Source: Actinospica acidithermotolerans
GTDB taxonomy: Bacteria > Actinomycetota > Actinomycetes > Streptomycetales > Catenulisporaceae
Assembly: GCF_018139625.1 (NCBI RefSeq)
Contig: NZ_JAGSOH010000005.1
Coordinates: 62,001-126,000, forward strand
DNA: 64,000 bases
Direction of reading: 5' to 3'
Made by a program: the position numbers and the translations under genes. Positions within the stretch are counted from its first letter, which is position 1. Each line of letters begins with the position of its first letter. This document shows, piece after piece, positions 30,470 through 46,337 of the stretch. The notes beneath the pieces are model-generated. The model did no database searches. It was given only the letters and a program-made list of their open reading frames with translations, and was not told where the DNA came from.

Positions 30470-30554
30470 CTGGGACCAAGCCGACCTCCGGGAGACCGGC
30501 GATCCGGGAGACCAGCGACACGTCCCCGGCGCCGAAAACCCCCGCAGACGCCGA

Positions 30555-30588
30555 ACGCCCCCGCCGCGCTTTCGCGTGGCGGGGGCGT
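30555..30588. terminator. Hairpin terminator between convergent MFS and rpoC genes
   Basis: A 14-bp stem with one G-U pair (ACGCCCCCGCCGCG, 30555-30568, with 30575-30588) and a six-base loop lies 86 bases after the MFS stop and 18 bases beyond the rpoC stop. It has no U-tract on either side, which is common for terminators in high-GC actinobacteria. Confidence 0.6.
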
Positions 30589-30605
30589 CGCTGAGACCGC
30601 AGGCG

Positions 30606-34484
<3,879 letters not shown>

Positions 34485-34499
34485 GTGTTATCAGTCCCC

Positions 34500-37994
<3,495 letters not shown>

Positions 37995-38152
37995 GGTGAC
38001 GGGGTCCTTCCGAGGGCTCGGACTCACTTCGCGCCACCGGTCGTCAGCGGACGGGCCGCGCCCCGGGGTCCTCGACAGTGCCGACACCCGTGGAGGGGGT
38101 GATCGGCAGACTCCGGAACGTGCTCATACGGTAGAAGGCAGCGCAAACGAGC

Positions 38153-38181
38153 AGTGTAGCCGAAAGGCCAACTGCTGTCGA
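38153..38181 (-). promoter_or_regulatory. Predicted housekeeping promoter of rpoBC
   Basis: On the minus strand TCGACA (38176-38181), a 17-base spacer, and TACACT (38153-38158) fit a vegetative sigma promoter well. Transcription would start near 38146, giving a leader of about 150 nt before the TTG at 37994. Confidence 0.65.
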
Positions 38182-38723
38182 GTCCGGCTCGCGGGCTTCG
38201 TAAAAGCCCAGTTCAGAGCCAGGCCCAGTGCCGCAGAACGCACTGTTGAGCCCGGCGGAGTCGGACCGTTCGGCAGGGAGTCTTCAGACTCCTACGCGGC
38301 GGTGCCCCGGCAGATGCGACGGGGCGGATACCGCGGTCCGACCGGGTCCGTCCATGGCCCCCGCGGACGGGTACCACGATCCGAACCGTGTCATGCGTAC
38401 GCGGCGGCACCGGCTTGCGCTGCCTTGGTGAGGCCGCCGCGTCTCATGCAGACGACCAGAGAATTGCGCGCTCCGGCCGTTTCGTCAAGAGTGACAAGCC
38501 CCTTGACCTCGTGACCGGCCGATTTCCGCCACTTCTCCAGCCGTTCGGAAGAGTCCTTACCCCCGGCGGCACATGATCACTCATCGGGCGCAGCCGATTC
38601 GGGCCGCCCGGCCGCGGCACGCGGGCGCAGACGGCGCGTGGGGACACGTACGGGTGAGCCTGGCGCCAGGATGGCGCGAGGGCCGGGGGCCTCCTGGAGG
38701 GGCCCTGCGGGGCCGGAAAAGGC

Positions 38724-38767
38724 CAGTGGGCCGTACGGGTGGGGCGATCCACCCGTACGGCCCACTG
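38724..38767 (-). terminator. Perfect 19-bp hairpin downstream of rplL
   Basis: The arms CAGTGGGCCGTACGGGTGG (38724-38742) and its exact complement (38749-38767) enclose a six-base loop. It lies 72 bases after the rplL stop. No U-tract follows on either strand. It probably ends or attenuates the rplJL transcript before rpoBC. Confidence 0.7.
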
Positions 38768-38839
38768 AGTGGTCCATACGGCCCAACGAGACCGCCGGCG
38801 CCGCGAGGCGCGCGGGGCTCGTTTCGAGCCTGGCCGGAA

Positions 38840-39229
38840 CTACTTGACCGAGACGCCGGCGCCGACGGCCTTGAGGGCCTCCTCGGCCTTGTCCGCGGTC
38901 TCCTTGTTGACCTTCTCGAGCAGCGGCTTCGGCGCGCCGTCGACCAGGTCCTTGGCCTCCTTCAGGCCGAGGGAGGTCAGCTCGCGCACGACCTTGATGA
39001 CCTGGATCTTCTTGTCGCCGGCGGACTCGAGGATGACGTCGAACTCGTCCTTCTCCTCGGGGGCCTCGGCAGCGCCGCCGCCCTGGGCCGGGCCGGCGAC
39101 CGCGACGGCGGCCGGAGCGGCGGCCTTGACGTCGAAGGTCTCCTCGAACAGCTTGACGAACTCGGAGAGCTCGATCAGGGTCATTTCCTTGAAGGACTCG
39201 AGGAGCTCTTCGTTGCTCAGCTTCGCCAT
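38840..39229 (-). CDS. rplL: 50S ribosomal protein L7/L12
   Basis: The 129-residue stalk protein recruits translation GTPases. The N-terminal dimerisation domain, the Ala-rich hinge and the C-terminal [20 protein letters not shown] and [16 protein letters not shown] are canonical. It is 74 bases after rplJ, in the L10 operon, and its level is set by the leader upstream of rplJ. Confidence 0.98.
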   Translation of the reverse strand: MAKLSNEELLESFKEMTLIELSEFVKLFEETFDVKAAAPAAVAVAGPAQGGGAAEAPEEKDEFDVILESAGDKKIQVIKVVRELTSLGLKEAKDLVDGAPKPLLEKVNKETADKAEEALKAVGAGVSVK

Positions 39230-39303
39230 GATGGCTTCCTTTCGGTACTGCGAATAAGGGTCGGGCGGCGGTTCGCGCGTGCGTGCCGCAGCCTGAGGCG
39301 GGA

Positions 39304-39840
39304 CTACTCGCCGGCGGCTTCGCCGTCCTGCTCGACCTTCGCGCGCAGGGCGTCCGCGGTGCGGGCGAACTGCGTGAGCGGGGCCTGGAACAGGGCGGCG
39401 GCGTTGGCCAGGGACGCCTTCATGGCGCCGGCGGCCTTGGCCAGCAGGACCTCGCGGGACTCGAGGTCGGCGAGCTTGGTGATCTCGGCGGCGGACAGCG
39501 TGTTGCCGTCCATCACGCCGCCCTTGATCACCAGCAGCGGGTGAGCCTTCGCGAAGTCACGCAGACCCTTGGCGGCCTCGACCGCGTCGCCCTTGATGAA
39601 GGCGATCGCGGAGGGGCCCGCCAGCAGGTCCTCAAGACCCTCGATGCCGGCCGCGTCGGCCGCTCGCTTGGTCAGGGTGTTCTTCACGACGGCGTACTGC
39701 GTGTCCGCACCCAGGGCGCGACGCAGCTCCTTGAGCTGCTTCACGGTGAGCCCGCGGTACTCGGTCAGCACGGCCGCGTTGGACTCACGGAACTGCGCCG
39801 TGATCTCCTCGACGGCGGCCTGACGCTCGGACTTCGCCAT
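39304..39840 (-). CDS. rplJ: 50S ribosomal protein L10
   Basis: The 178-residue protein starts [20 protein letters not shown] at the ATG ending at 39840, with AAGGAGG just upstream; the frame is open further but that part is leader RNA. L10 anchors L7/L12 dimers through its C-terminal helix and, in complex with L12, binds its own mRNA leader in many bacteria. Confidence 0.97.
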   Translation of the reverse strand: MAKSERQAAVEEITAQFRESNAAVLTEYRGLTVKQLKELRRALGADTQYAVVKNTLTKRAADAAGIEGLEDLLAGPSAIAFIKGDAVEAAKGLRDFAKAHPLLVIKGGVMDGNTLSAAEITKLADLESREVLLAKAAGAMKASLANAAALFQAPLTQFARTADALRAKVEQDGEAAGE

Positions 39841-40048
39841 GGCCCTCCTTCCGGGACGGTGTTTGTGAGACCGCTGAACATCCCGGGAAAACAAGAAAAC
39901 CCCATGCGCAGGCGCATGAGGTCGCAGCTCCGCTCGGGCGATCGAGGCGGATCTTCGTTCACAGCACACCTGCGCGGGCCACCTGTGGACACAGGACCTT
40001 CGGTTCGCCGCGCTCGCGCACGACGTAACGACCAGCGGTCATCGGATT
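39841..40048 (-). ncRNA. Ribosomal protein L10 leader (autoregulatory 5' UTR)
   Basis: The approximately 208-nt transcribed leader between the predicted start (near 40048) and rplJ is long for this genome. It contains GACCGCTGGTCGTTACGTCG and GCGAACCGAAGGTCCTG segments that look like the L10-L12 binding structure of the Rfam L10 leader, judged by eye. Binding of the L10-L12 complex would shut down rplJL expression. A terminator-like hairpin lies inside it. Confidence 0.6.
39891..39922 (-). terminator. Attenuator-like hairpin with U-tract inside the L10 leader
   Basis: On the minus strand ACCTCATGCGC (39912-39922) pairs with GCGCATGGGGT (39899-39909), one G-U pair, around a two-base turn. It is followed at once by TTTTCTTGT (39891-39899). 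This is the form of an intrinsic terminator and lies about 50 bases before the rplJ start. Confidence 0.55.
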
Positions 40049-40054
40049 GGCCCA

Positions 40055-40084
40055 AGGCTAACCGGTGGCCCGCGCTCGGTGCAA
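40055..40084 (-). promoter_or_regulatory. Predicted promoter of rplJL
   Basis: On the minus strand TTGCAC (40079-40084), an 18-base spacer and TAGCCT (40055-40060) form a good vegetative promoter. The predicted start is near 40048. Confidence 0.6.
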
Positions 40085-40093
40085 ATTCGGTGC

Positions 40094-40131
40094 TTGTCCC
40101 GCCCCAAGCGGGACAACCCGCCGAAGGCGGG
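40094..40131 (-). terminator. Double hairpin terminator after the lipoprotein gene
   Basis: Two adjacent hairpins follow the stop at 40136. The first on the minus strand is CCCGCC-TTC-GGCGGG (40117-40131 region). The second has a 9-bp stem TTGTCCCGC with GCGGGACAA (40094-40116) and a five-base loop. Confidence 0.7.
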
Positions 40132-40135
40132 ACGC

Positions 40136-41023
40136 TCAGTGCGAGGACGTCGCGGCGGCCGCGCTCGCGCTGGCCACGGCGCCGGTGAGCGCCGAGGTCA
40201 TGTTGTAGACCTCAGCGGAGGGCGGCGCGCCGACCGACACCGGGGCGCCCCAGTCCGACAGGTGCATGTCGCCGGTCACCGTGCCGGAGCTCAGCTTCTC
40301 CGCGTACTTCTCCTCCACCGGCAGGCCGGAGGACGAGATCCACACGTCGATCGTCACCGCGCTGGCGCCGGCGTCCTGCAGCAGGCTCTTGAGCTGGGCG
40401 ACCTGGGCCGCGCTCAGGTGCGCGGAACCGCCGCTGAGCGTCGCCAGCTGACCCGTCGTCAGGGTGCCGGAGTAGTGCGTCGTCTGCTGACCGTCCACCG
40501 TCGCCGTGCCGACCTTGGAGACGTCGCCGGAGGCCACCAGCGCCGAGATCTGCGTCGTCGGGTTCTGGTCGCGCACCGAGGACAGCAGCGTGGAGAGCGA
40601 GCCGAGCGAGCCGGTCGCCTGGGACAGGTCGATCTCGCCCCAGGGCTTGCCGCCCATCATGGCGGAGAGCCCGGCGTACTTCATGTACAGCTTGTCGGCG
40701 ATCAGGACCTCGCTGATGCTCTGCCCGTTGAGCTGCGTGGTCATCGACATCTCGAGGCTGGGGCTGTACTCCTCCTCGGCCGTCATCGTCATCGGCGTCG
40801 TCGAGCCCGGCGTCGTCATGGTCCCCGTGACCTTGACCGTGCCCGCCGAGTCCGCCTTGTTCATCGCGTCGGCCACCAGCGTCAGCGAGGCCGGGTCCCC
40901 GGCCGCCGTGGTGCCCTGCGCCGTCGCGCCGCCGCTGCCCGAACCCGAGCAGCCCGCCGCGGCCAGAACGGCCAGCGACGCGGCCGCGGCGCCGATGCCG
41001 AGCCGTGCCTTCGAGCGCTTCAT
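40136..41023 (-). CDS. LppX/LprG-like putative lipoprotein
   Basis: The 295-residue product begins MKRSKARLGIGAAAASLAVL with a lipobox AAGC, lipid-modified Cys at about residue 25. The mature domain (LTLVADAMNKADSAGTVKVTGTM, EVLIADKLYMKY, ISSSGLPVEEKYAEKL) has the alternating beta pattern of the LolA-like/LppX_LprAFG fold that carries lipids or glycolipids. The position between rplA and rplJ is shared with Streptomyces lipoprotein genes. Function here is inferred from fold only. Confidence 0.78.
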   Translation of the reverse strand: MKRSKARLGIGAAAASLAVLAAAGCSGSGSGGATAQGTTAAGDPASLTLVADAMNKADSAGTVKVTGTMTTPGSTTPMTMTAEEEYSPSLEMSMTTQLNGQSISEVLIADKLYMKYAGLSAMMGGKPWGEIDLSQATGSLGSLSTLLSSVRDQNPTTQISALVASGDVSKVGTATVDGQQTTHYSGTLTTGQLATLSGGSAHLSAAQVAQLKSLLQDAGASAVTIDVWISSSGLPVEEKYAEKLSSGTVTGDMHLSDWGAPVSVGAPPSAEVYNMTSALTGAVASASAAAATSSH

Positions 41024-41178
41024 GTCGAACCCTCCCGTCGCGGCGGCCGTGCGCCGCCGCCTTGAGTCGCGAGCCCAGCCTAGCCATCTCGTCCGGTAGA
41101 GCGAACGAGGCGCCCCGCGTCGCGGGGCGCCTCTTCAGGCTCGAATCGGTATCGAAACCGTCTCGGGAGGGGACTGGA

Positions 41179-41892
41179 TCAGTCCTCTTCCTCGCCGAGC
41201 AGGTTGCGGGTCCGGTTGGAGTCCACCGGCACGCCGGGGCCCATCGTCGTGGCGATGGTGACCTTCTTCAGGTACTTGCCCTTGGCCGCGGACGGCTTGA
41301 CCCGGAGCACCTCGTCGAGGGCGGCGGCGTAGTTCTCCACCAGCTGCTCGGTGGTGAACGAGGCCTTGCCGATCACCAGGTGCAGGTTGGAGTGCCGGTC
41401 GACGCGGAACTCGATCTTGCCGCCCTTGATGTCGGAGACGGCCTTGGCCACGTCCGGGGTGACGGTGCCGGTCTTCGGGTTCGGCATCAGGCCGCGCGGG
41501 CCGAGGACGCGGCCGAGGCGGCCGACCTTGCCCATCAGCGCCGGGTCGGCGACGACGGCGTCGAAGTCGAGGAAGCCCTTGGCGACCTCGTCGATCAGCT
41601 CGTCACCGCCGACGTGGTCGGCGCCCGCGGCACGGGCCGCCTCAGCGCGCTCACCGGTGGCGAAGACCAGGACCCGGGCGGTCTTACCGGTGCCGTGCGG
41701 CAGGATGACGGTCGAGCGGACCATCTGGTCGGCCTTGCGGGGGTCGACCCCGAGGCGGAAGGCGACCTCGACGGTCGCGTCGAACTTGGCCGAGGAGGTC
41801 TCCTTGGCCAGCTTCACCGCGTCGAGCGGTGCGTAGAGGGCGTCGCGGTCGATCTTGGCGGCCGCCGCCTCGTAGGCCTTGCTGCGCTTCAT
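41179..41892 (-). CDS. rplA: 50S ribosomal protein L1
   Basis: The 237-residue L1 protein forms the mobile L1 stalk that handles E-site tRNA. Motifs include [15 protein letters not shown] and the signature around [17 protein letters not shown]. It begins [20 protein letters not shown]. It is the second gene of the rplK-rplA operon, 86 bases after rplK. Confidence 0.98.
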   Translation of the reverse strand: MKRSKAYEAAAAKIDRDALYAPLDAVKLAKETSSAKFDATVEVAFRLGVDPRKADQMVRSTVILPHGTGKTARVLVFATGERAEAARAAGADHVGGDELIDEVAKGFLDFDAVVADPALMGKVGRLGRVLGPRGLMPNPKTGTVTPDVAKAVSDIKGGKIEFRVDRHSNLHLVIGKASFTTEQLVENYAAALDEVLRVKPSAAKGKYLKKVTIATTMGPGVPVDSNRTRNLLGEEED

Positions 41893-41978
41893 GTTTCGCT
41901 CCTTGTTGGAGTTCGTGGTGTATTCGGGCCGCGCGAGGCCCTACCACCTTCGGGTTCCGCTTGGGGCAGAGCCCTGAA

Positions 41979-42410
41979 TCAGTCGGAGATCGTGACGCCC
42001 ATGGACCGGGCGGTGCCGGCGATGATCTTCGCCGCCGCCTCGATGTCGTTCGCGTTCAGGTCCTCCATCTTGACCTGCGCGATCTCGCGCAGCTGGGCCT
42101 GCGTGATCGAGCCGACCTTGTCCTTGTGCGGCACGCCGCTGCCCTTGTCCAGGCCCGCGGCCTTGAGGATCAGCTTCGGCGCCGGCGGCGTCTTGGTGAT
42201 GAAGGTGAACGAGCGGTCCTCGAAGACCGAGATCTCGACGGGGATGACCTCGCCGCGGTTCTTCTCGGTGGCCGCGTTGTACTGCTTGCAGAACTCCATG
42301 ATGTTCACGCCGTGCTGACCCAGCGCGGGGCCGACCGGCGGGGCCGGGTTCGCCATACCGGCCTTGATCTGCAGCTTGATGATCGCTGCGAGCTTCTTCT
42401 TGGGAGGCAT
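41979..42410 (-). CDS. rplK: 50S ribosomal protein L11
   Basis: The 143-residue L11 protein binds the GTPase-associated centre and mediates RelA activation and thiopeptide sensitivity. The start [18 protein letters not shown] and [20 protein letters not shown], with the Pro-rich thiostrepton-contact region, are clear. The ATG ending at 42410 gives the standard N-terminus; an upstream in-frame extension has no homology. It is separated from nusG by a strong terminator hairpin. Confidence 0.98.
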   Translation of the reverse strand: MPPKKKLAAIIKLQIKAGMANPAPPVGPALGQHGVNIMEFCKQYNAATEKNRGEVIPVEISVFEDRSFTFITKTPPAPKLILKAAGLDKGSGVPHKDKVGSITQAQLREIAQVKMEDLNANDIEAAAKIIAGTARSMGVTISD

Positions 42411-42517
42411 GCTCCGGGTCCTTAACTCTGGAAAGGTGATTTCCCTGAACGTGTCCACCCTGCGCGCATGCTTTCGCCGAGCATGCGGGGGTCTGATGAC
42501 ACAAACGCCAAGAGTAC

Positions 42518-42565
42518 CCGAGCCCGTCACCGCACACCAAAACGCGTGCGGCGACGGGCTCGGGC
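42518..42565 (-). terminator. Terminator between nusG and rplK
   Basis: A long hairpin has a 12-bp outer stem CCCGAGCCCGTC (42518-42529 with 42554-42565), one A/C mismatch, then a 6-bp inner stem CCGCAC/GTGCGG. It starts 20 bases after the nusG stop, separating secE-nusG from rplK-rplA. There is no U-tract. Confidence 0.75.
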
Positions 42566-42585
42566 AGAGCTCGCGCTTTAAGCTG

Positions 42586-43263
42586 CTAGTTCTTTTGGAT
42601 CTGCGAGAACGAGAGCTCCACGGCGGTCTCCCGGCCGAAGATCTCGACGAGGCCCTTGACCTTCTGCGAGTCGGCGTTGATCTCGTTGATCGTGGCCTGC
42701 AGCGTGGCGAACGGGCCGTCGATGATGGTGACCGAGTCGCCCACCTCGAAGTCCAGCACCTTCACCTCGACGGCCGGCTTGGGCGCGCCGCCCGCGGCCT
42801 CCGGCTCCTCCGCGGCGAGGATCTTGACCACCTCGTCGAGGGTGAGCGGGTACGGGTCGTGCGCGTTGCCGACGAAGCCGGTCACGCCGGGGGTGTTGCG
42901 CACCACGCCCCAGGAGTCCGCGGTCAGGTCCATGCACACCAGCACGTAGCCGGGGAACTTGTTCCGCTTGACCTTCTTGCGCTGGCCGTTCTTGACCTCG
43001 ACGGCCTCCTCCATCGGCACCTCGACCCGGAAGATCTGCTCCTCCATGTTGAGCGAGGTGATCCGGGTCTCGAGGTTCTGCTTGACCCGGTTCTCGTAGC
43101 CCGCGTAGGAGTGCACCACGTACCACTCGCCGGGCGAGCGCCGCAGCGCCTCACGGAAGTCGTCGGCGGTGCCCGGCGTTTCGGGCTCGGGCACGTCCAC
43201 GGCCGCGTCCTGCTCCTGCGGCTCCTCGAGCAGCTCCGAATCCGATTCGTTGATGTCGGACAC
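42586..43263 (-). CDS. nusG: Transcription termination/antitermination factor NusG
   Basis: The 225-residue protein has an acidic N-terminal extension of about 45 residues, common in actinobacteria. The NGN domain then follows ([32 protein letters not shown]) and a C-terminal KOW domain ([20 protein letters not shown]). It binds RNA polymerase and S10. The GTG start ending at 43263 has GAAGAGG upstream. It lies 80 bases after secE. Confidence 0.96.
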   Translation of the reverse strand: MSDINESDSELLEEPQEQDAAVDVPEPETPGTADDFREALRRSPGEWYVVHSYAGYENRVKQNLETRITSLNMEEQIFRVEVPMEEAVEVKNGQRKKVKRNKFPGYVLVCMDLTADSWGVVRNTPGVTGFVGNAHDPYPLTLDEVVKILAAEEPEAAGGAPKPAVEVKVLDFEVGDSVTIIDGPFATLQATINEINADSQKVKGLVEIFGRETAVELSFSQIQKN

Positions 43264-43343
43264 TACGGCCTCTTCTTCCCTGTGTGGTTCCGTTTCCTGC
43301 TGTTAACCAGACTAGCCGGAAACTACGACGGGCTCGGCCCGGC

Positions 43344-43742
43344 TCAGCCGAAGACGGCGGAGACCGCGTGCGTGATGCCGTAGTCGAACAGGGCGACGAT
43401 GCCGATGATGGCCACCACGAAGACGATGACCACGCTGGTGTAGGTGAGCAGCTCGCCGCGCGTGGGCCAGACCACCTTGCGCAGCTCCGCGAGGATCTGC
43501 CGGACGAACAGCGCGGGCGAGGTGCGCTTCTTGCGCGGGGCCTTGGGCGCGGTCTTGCCGGCCGCCTTGTCCCGCTGGGCGCGGCGCTTCGCGGCCTTGC
43601 GCTCGGCGCGCGACGGCTTCTTGGCCCGGACCTCGTCCTCGACGACGTCGGAGTCCTCGTCGAACTCCTCGGAGTCCTCGAACTCCTCTTCGTCGGAGAC
43701 GCCGTCCAGTTCCTCGCCGGCGTTGCTGCGCGTCTGGCTCAC
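43344..43742 (-). CDS. secE: Preprotein translocase subunit SecE
   Basis: The 132-residue protein has the single C-terminal SecE helix VVIVFVVAIIGIVALFDYGI preceded by the amphipathic clamp QILAELRKVVWPTRGELLTY. The first 75 residues are unusual in being strongly acidic (residues 10-40) and then strongly basic (40-75). Actinobacterial SecE proteins are often extended, but this is near the long end. The GTG ending at 43742 is used. tRNA-Trp lies upstream, as in Streptomyces. Confidence 0.95.
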   Translation of the reverse strand: MSQTRSNAGEELDGVSDEEEFEDSEEFDEDSDVVEDEVRAKKPSRAERKAAKRRAQRDKAAGKTAPKAPRKKRTSPALFVRQILAELRKVVWPTRGELLTYTSVVIVFVVAIIGIVALFDYGITHAVSAVFG

Positions 43743-44001
43743 CTGTCTACCTCACTGCTCGGTCTCGGCAGCCGCGATCGATGCGGTGCACCGCACAGCG
43801 TACGACGCAAGCCGCGCCAGGGCCACCTTCCGCATGGAAAGCGCGCCCGACGCGGCTTCGTCACCACCGGTACAGGGCCGAGATCCACCCTGCCGAAGTC
43901 TTTTCCCCAGCGTACGCGTCCCGGCCTCGGCGAGGCAAACACCGCCGGGAACGAGACAGGCACCCCCCGAGGCCGGGGGGTGCCTGTCCGTTCTTCCCGT
44001 G

Positions 44002-44074
44002 CAGGGCCGGAGGGACTTGAACCCCCAACCCCCGGTTTTGGAGACCGGTGCTCTGCCAGTTGAGCTACGACCCT
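44002..44074 (-). tRNA. tRNA-Trp (anticodon CCA)
   Basis: A 73-nt cloverleaf folds fully. The acceptor is AGGGTCG with CGGCCCT and the anticodon arm is CCGGT-CTCCAAA-ACCGG. The T arm has TTCAAGT. The discriminator is G and CCA is not encoded. It lies upstream of secE, its usual place in actinobacteria. Confidence 0.97.
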
Positions 44075-44138
44075 ATGGTTCAGATCGCTCTGCACTGGCG
44101 AGCAGTCTAACGGTTTCCGCGGTCCAGAGTCGAATGGC

Positions 44139-45635
44139 TTACGCCGCAGCCGGAATCCGGGCGCGCCGCGGCAGGGCCCAGACCGTGGCGGAGGCCACCA
44201 GCAGGACCACGGCGCCGGTGTAGACGGCCGGGATCACGCCGTTGACGAAGTGCTGCGGGGCACTGAGCGTCGCGGTCGGGCCGTACCCGCCGCTGGCCGC
44301 GAAGATGGCGCCCATCACGGCCACGCCGAGCACGCCGCCGAACTCGCGGATCGCGTTGTTCACCCCGGAGGCCAGCCCCTCCTGGTCGCGGCGCACCGAG
44401 CCGAGCACCAGGTTCGCGATCGGCGCGAAGAACAGGCCGTTGCCGATGCCGCCGAGCACCAGGCCGGGGATCACGTGCGAGTAGGGCACGGTGGTCGTGG
44501 TCACCGCGGCGATCGCGGCGAGACCGGCCGCCTGGAAGAGCAGTCCGACGCCGACGATGACCCGGCCGCCGATCCGGTCGGACAGGGCGCCGGCGATCGG
44601 CGCGGCCACCATCGGGATCGCCGTCCACGGCAGCGCGTGCACGCCGGCCGCCAGCGGGGACATCCCGTAGACGTCCTGGAAGAGCTGGATCAGGAAGAAG
44701 ACCGAGCCGAACATCCCGAAGAACATCAGCATCGAGGCCAGGTTCACCAGCGTGAACTGCCGGCCGCGGAACAGCCCGAGCGGCAGCATCGGCTCGGCGG
44801 TGCGCGACTCCCAGACCAGGAACGCGGCCAGCAGCAGCCCGCCGACGACGAAGCCGGCCAGCACCTCGGGCCGCGTCCAGCCGATCTGCCCGCCGCGGAT
44901 CAGGCCGTAGACCACGCCGAACAGGCCCAGGCTGACCAGCGCGTTGCCGGGCACGTCCAGGCGCCGGGAGGGGCCGTGCGACTCGCTGAGCCAGTACCGG
45001 GACAGCGGCAGCAGCACGATGCCGATCGGCACGTTGATCCAGAAGATCCACTTCCAGGACGCGGCGTCGGTGATGCCGCCGCCGATGACCGGGCCGAGCG
45101 CGACGGCCACGCCGGCCAGCGCGCCCCAGCCGCCGATCGCCAGCCCCCGGCGCTCCGGGCGCACCGCGGCGGACAGCAGGGTCAGGGTGAGCGGCACCAT
45201 GATCGCGCCGCCGAAGCCCTGCACCGCGCGCGCGGTGATCAGGGTCGCGATGTTCGGCGCCAGCGCCGAGCCGATCGAGCCGAGCGTGAACACGGTCAGG
45301 CCGATGCCGAACAGCCGCTTGCGGCCGTAGCGGTCGCCGAGCGTCGCGCCGGTGAGCAGGAACACGGCGAACGTGAGCGTGTAGGCGGAGATCGTCCACT
45401 GCAGTCCGGAGAGCCCGGCGTGCAGCGCCTTCTGGATCGAGGGCAGCGCGGAGGTGACGACGAGATTGTCGAGCTGCGCCATGAACATCGCGGTGCCCAC
45501 GATGACGAACGTGCGGACCGGGTGGCCGACCGTGGTCGGCGCGGCCTGCGCGGTACCTGCTCCGGCGCCCGCTCCGGCGCCGGTCTGCGTGCCCGGCGAC
45601 GCCCCCGCGTCCCGGGCCAGTGTCGATTCGGCCAT
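44139..45635 (-). CDS. MFS transporter, DHA2 family drug exporter
   Basis: The 498-residue protein has about 14 membrane helices. Motifs are TAMFMAQLDNLVVTSALPSI (helix 1, motif D1), LGDRYGRKRLF (motif A) and GVAVALGPVIGGGI (motif C, exporter signature). The N-terminal 40 residues are Gly/Ala-rich. It is downstream of a TetR gene and a site identical to the one in front of that tetR precedes it, so it is probably induced by a ligand of the regulator. EmrB/QacA-like; substrate unknown. Confidence 0.9.
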   Translation of the reverse strand: MAESTLARDAGASPGTQTGAGAGAGAGTAQAAPTTVGHPVRTFVIVGTAMFMAQLDNLVVTSALPSIQKALHAGLSGLQWTISAYTLTFAVFLLTGATLGDRYGRKRLFGIGLTVFTLGSIGSALAPNIATLITARAVQGFGGAIMVPLTLTLLSAAVRPERRGLAIGGWGALAGVAVALGPVIGGGITDAASWKWIFWINVPIGIVLLPLSRYWLSESHGPSRRLDVPGNALVSLGLFGVVYGLIRGGQIGWTRPEVLAGFVVGGLLLAAFLVWESRTAEPMLPLGLFRGRQFTLVNLASMLMFFGMFGSVFFLIQLFQDVYGMSPLAAGVHALPWTAIPMVAAPIAGALSDRIGGRVIVGVGLLFQAAGLAAIAAVTTTTVPYSHVIPGLVLGGIGNGLFFAPIANLVLGSVRRDQEGLASGVNNAIREFGGVLGVAVMGAIFAASGGYGPTATLSAPQHFVNGVIPAVYTGAVVLLVASATVWALPRRARIPAAA

Positions 45636-45654
45636 CGTCCTCGAACCCCTTAGA

Positions 45655-45675
45655 GTAGTTATCGATTACTAACTT
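45655..45675 (-). promoter_or_regulatory. TetR operator upstream of the MFS exporter
   Basis: On the minus strand the site reads GTTAGTaatCGATAACTAC with AA just before. It matches the site upstream of tetR (46317-46337) at 18 of 21 positions; only the three central bases differ. It ends 20 bases before the exporter start, where it would block the promoter. Confidence 0.7.
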
Positions 45676-45726
45676 CGCAGGTCAAAAAGAGAGGCGCCCG
45701 ACAGTGCGGGCGCCGACGCGCCGGTC

Positions 45727-46293
45727 CTACTGGCCGTTCGGCAGCGGGAACTTGTGCGGCCACAGCGCCATGAGCACCGGCAGCCACTGCGGATCGTTCC
45801 CGTCCGCTCGGCCGGCCGCCGCCATCACGTTGCACATCATGCCCTTGGCGAAGAACACGGCGATCTCCTCCAGCGGCACGCCGGTGAGCTCGACCACCAT
45901 GTTCCAGATGCCCTGCATGCAGTGCCGCACGGTGCGCTGGACGTCCTCGTCCCAGCACGCCGCGTACTGCTGCATCTGCAGCAGCAGCGAGTCCCGGTCC
46001 GTCTCCATCCGCTCGACGTACGCGTCGCCCATCGCCTCGAGCGCTTCCTGGCCGGTCTTGCCCCCGGCCGAGTCGCGCATCTGCTCGAGCGTGGTGCGCA
46101 TGTTGCGCTCGCACGCCGCGATGAACAGGTCCTTCTTGGACGCGTACAGCTTGAAGATGTACGGCTGGGTCACCCCGGACCGCTTGGCGATCTCGGCGGT
46201 GGTCGCGCCCTCGAAGCCGTAGCGGGCGAACACCGGGATCGCCTCGCGGAGCACCAGCTCCCGACGCTCCTCCATCGCCATCCGCGGACTCAT
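45727..46293 (-). CDS. TetR family transcriptional regulator of the MFS exporter
   Basis: The 188-residue protein has the TetR_N motif ATTAEIAKRSGVTQPYIFKLYASKKDLF. The C-terminal part is rich in Met and aromatic residues (LLLQMQQYAACWDEDVQRTV), consistent with a hydrophobic drug pocket. It precedes the exporter in the same direction, and identical sites flank both, so it probably represses both itself and the pump. The ATG ending at 46293 follows GGAGG. Confidence 0.9.
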   Translation of the reverse strand: MSPRMAMEERRELVLREAIPVFARYGFEGATTAEIAKRSGVTQPYIFKLYASKKDLFIAACERNMRTTLEQMRDSAGGKTGQEALEAMGDAYVERMETDRDSLLLQMQQYAACWDEDVQRTVRHCMQGIWNMVVELTGVPLEEIAVFFAKGMMCNVMAAAGRADGNDPQWLPVLMALWPHKFPLPNGQ

Positions 46294-46316
46294 CGGCGGA
46301 CCTCCTTCCGAGAACT

Positions 46317-46337
46317 AAGTTAGTGACCGATAACTAC
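46317..46337 (+). promoter_or_regulatory. TetR operator upstream of its own gene
   Basis: The plus strand reads GTTAGTgacCGATAACTAC with AA just before. It lies 24-44 bases upstream of tetR and overlaps the murB stop codon (46334-46336). The outer GTTA and TAAC arms are inverted repeats. Confidence 0.7.

Larger units (their letters stand above)
37995..38839. other. 845-bp rplL-rpoB intergenic region
   Basis: The gap holds a promoter for rpoBC at 38153-38181 and a strong hairpin after rplL at 38724-38767, both listed separately. The leader from the predicted start to rpoB is about 150 bases. The section between 38200 and 38700 holds no gene that I can support; short open frames here lack ribosome binding sites and homology. 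Confidence 0.6.

Noticed and set aside
38087-38087. ATG at 38087 as the rpoB start
   Set aside because: The 31 added residues have no homology and no ribosome binding site is present. The TTG at 37994 has GGAAGGA and gives the expected N-terminus.
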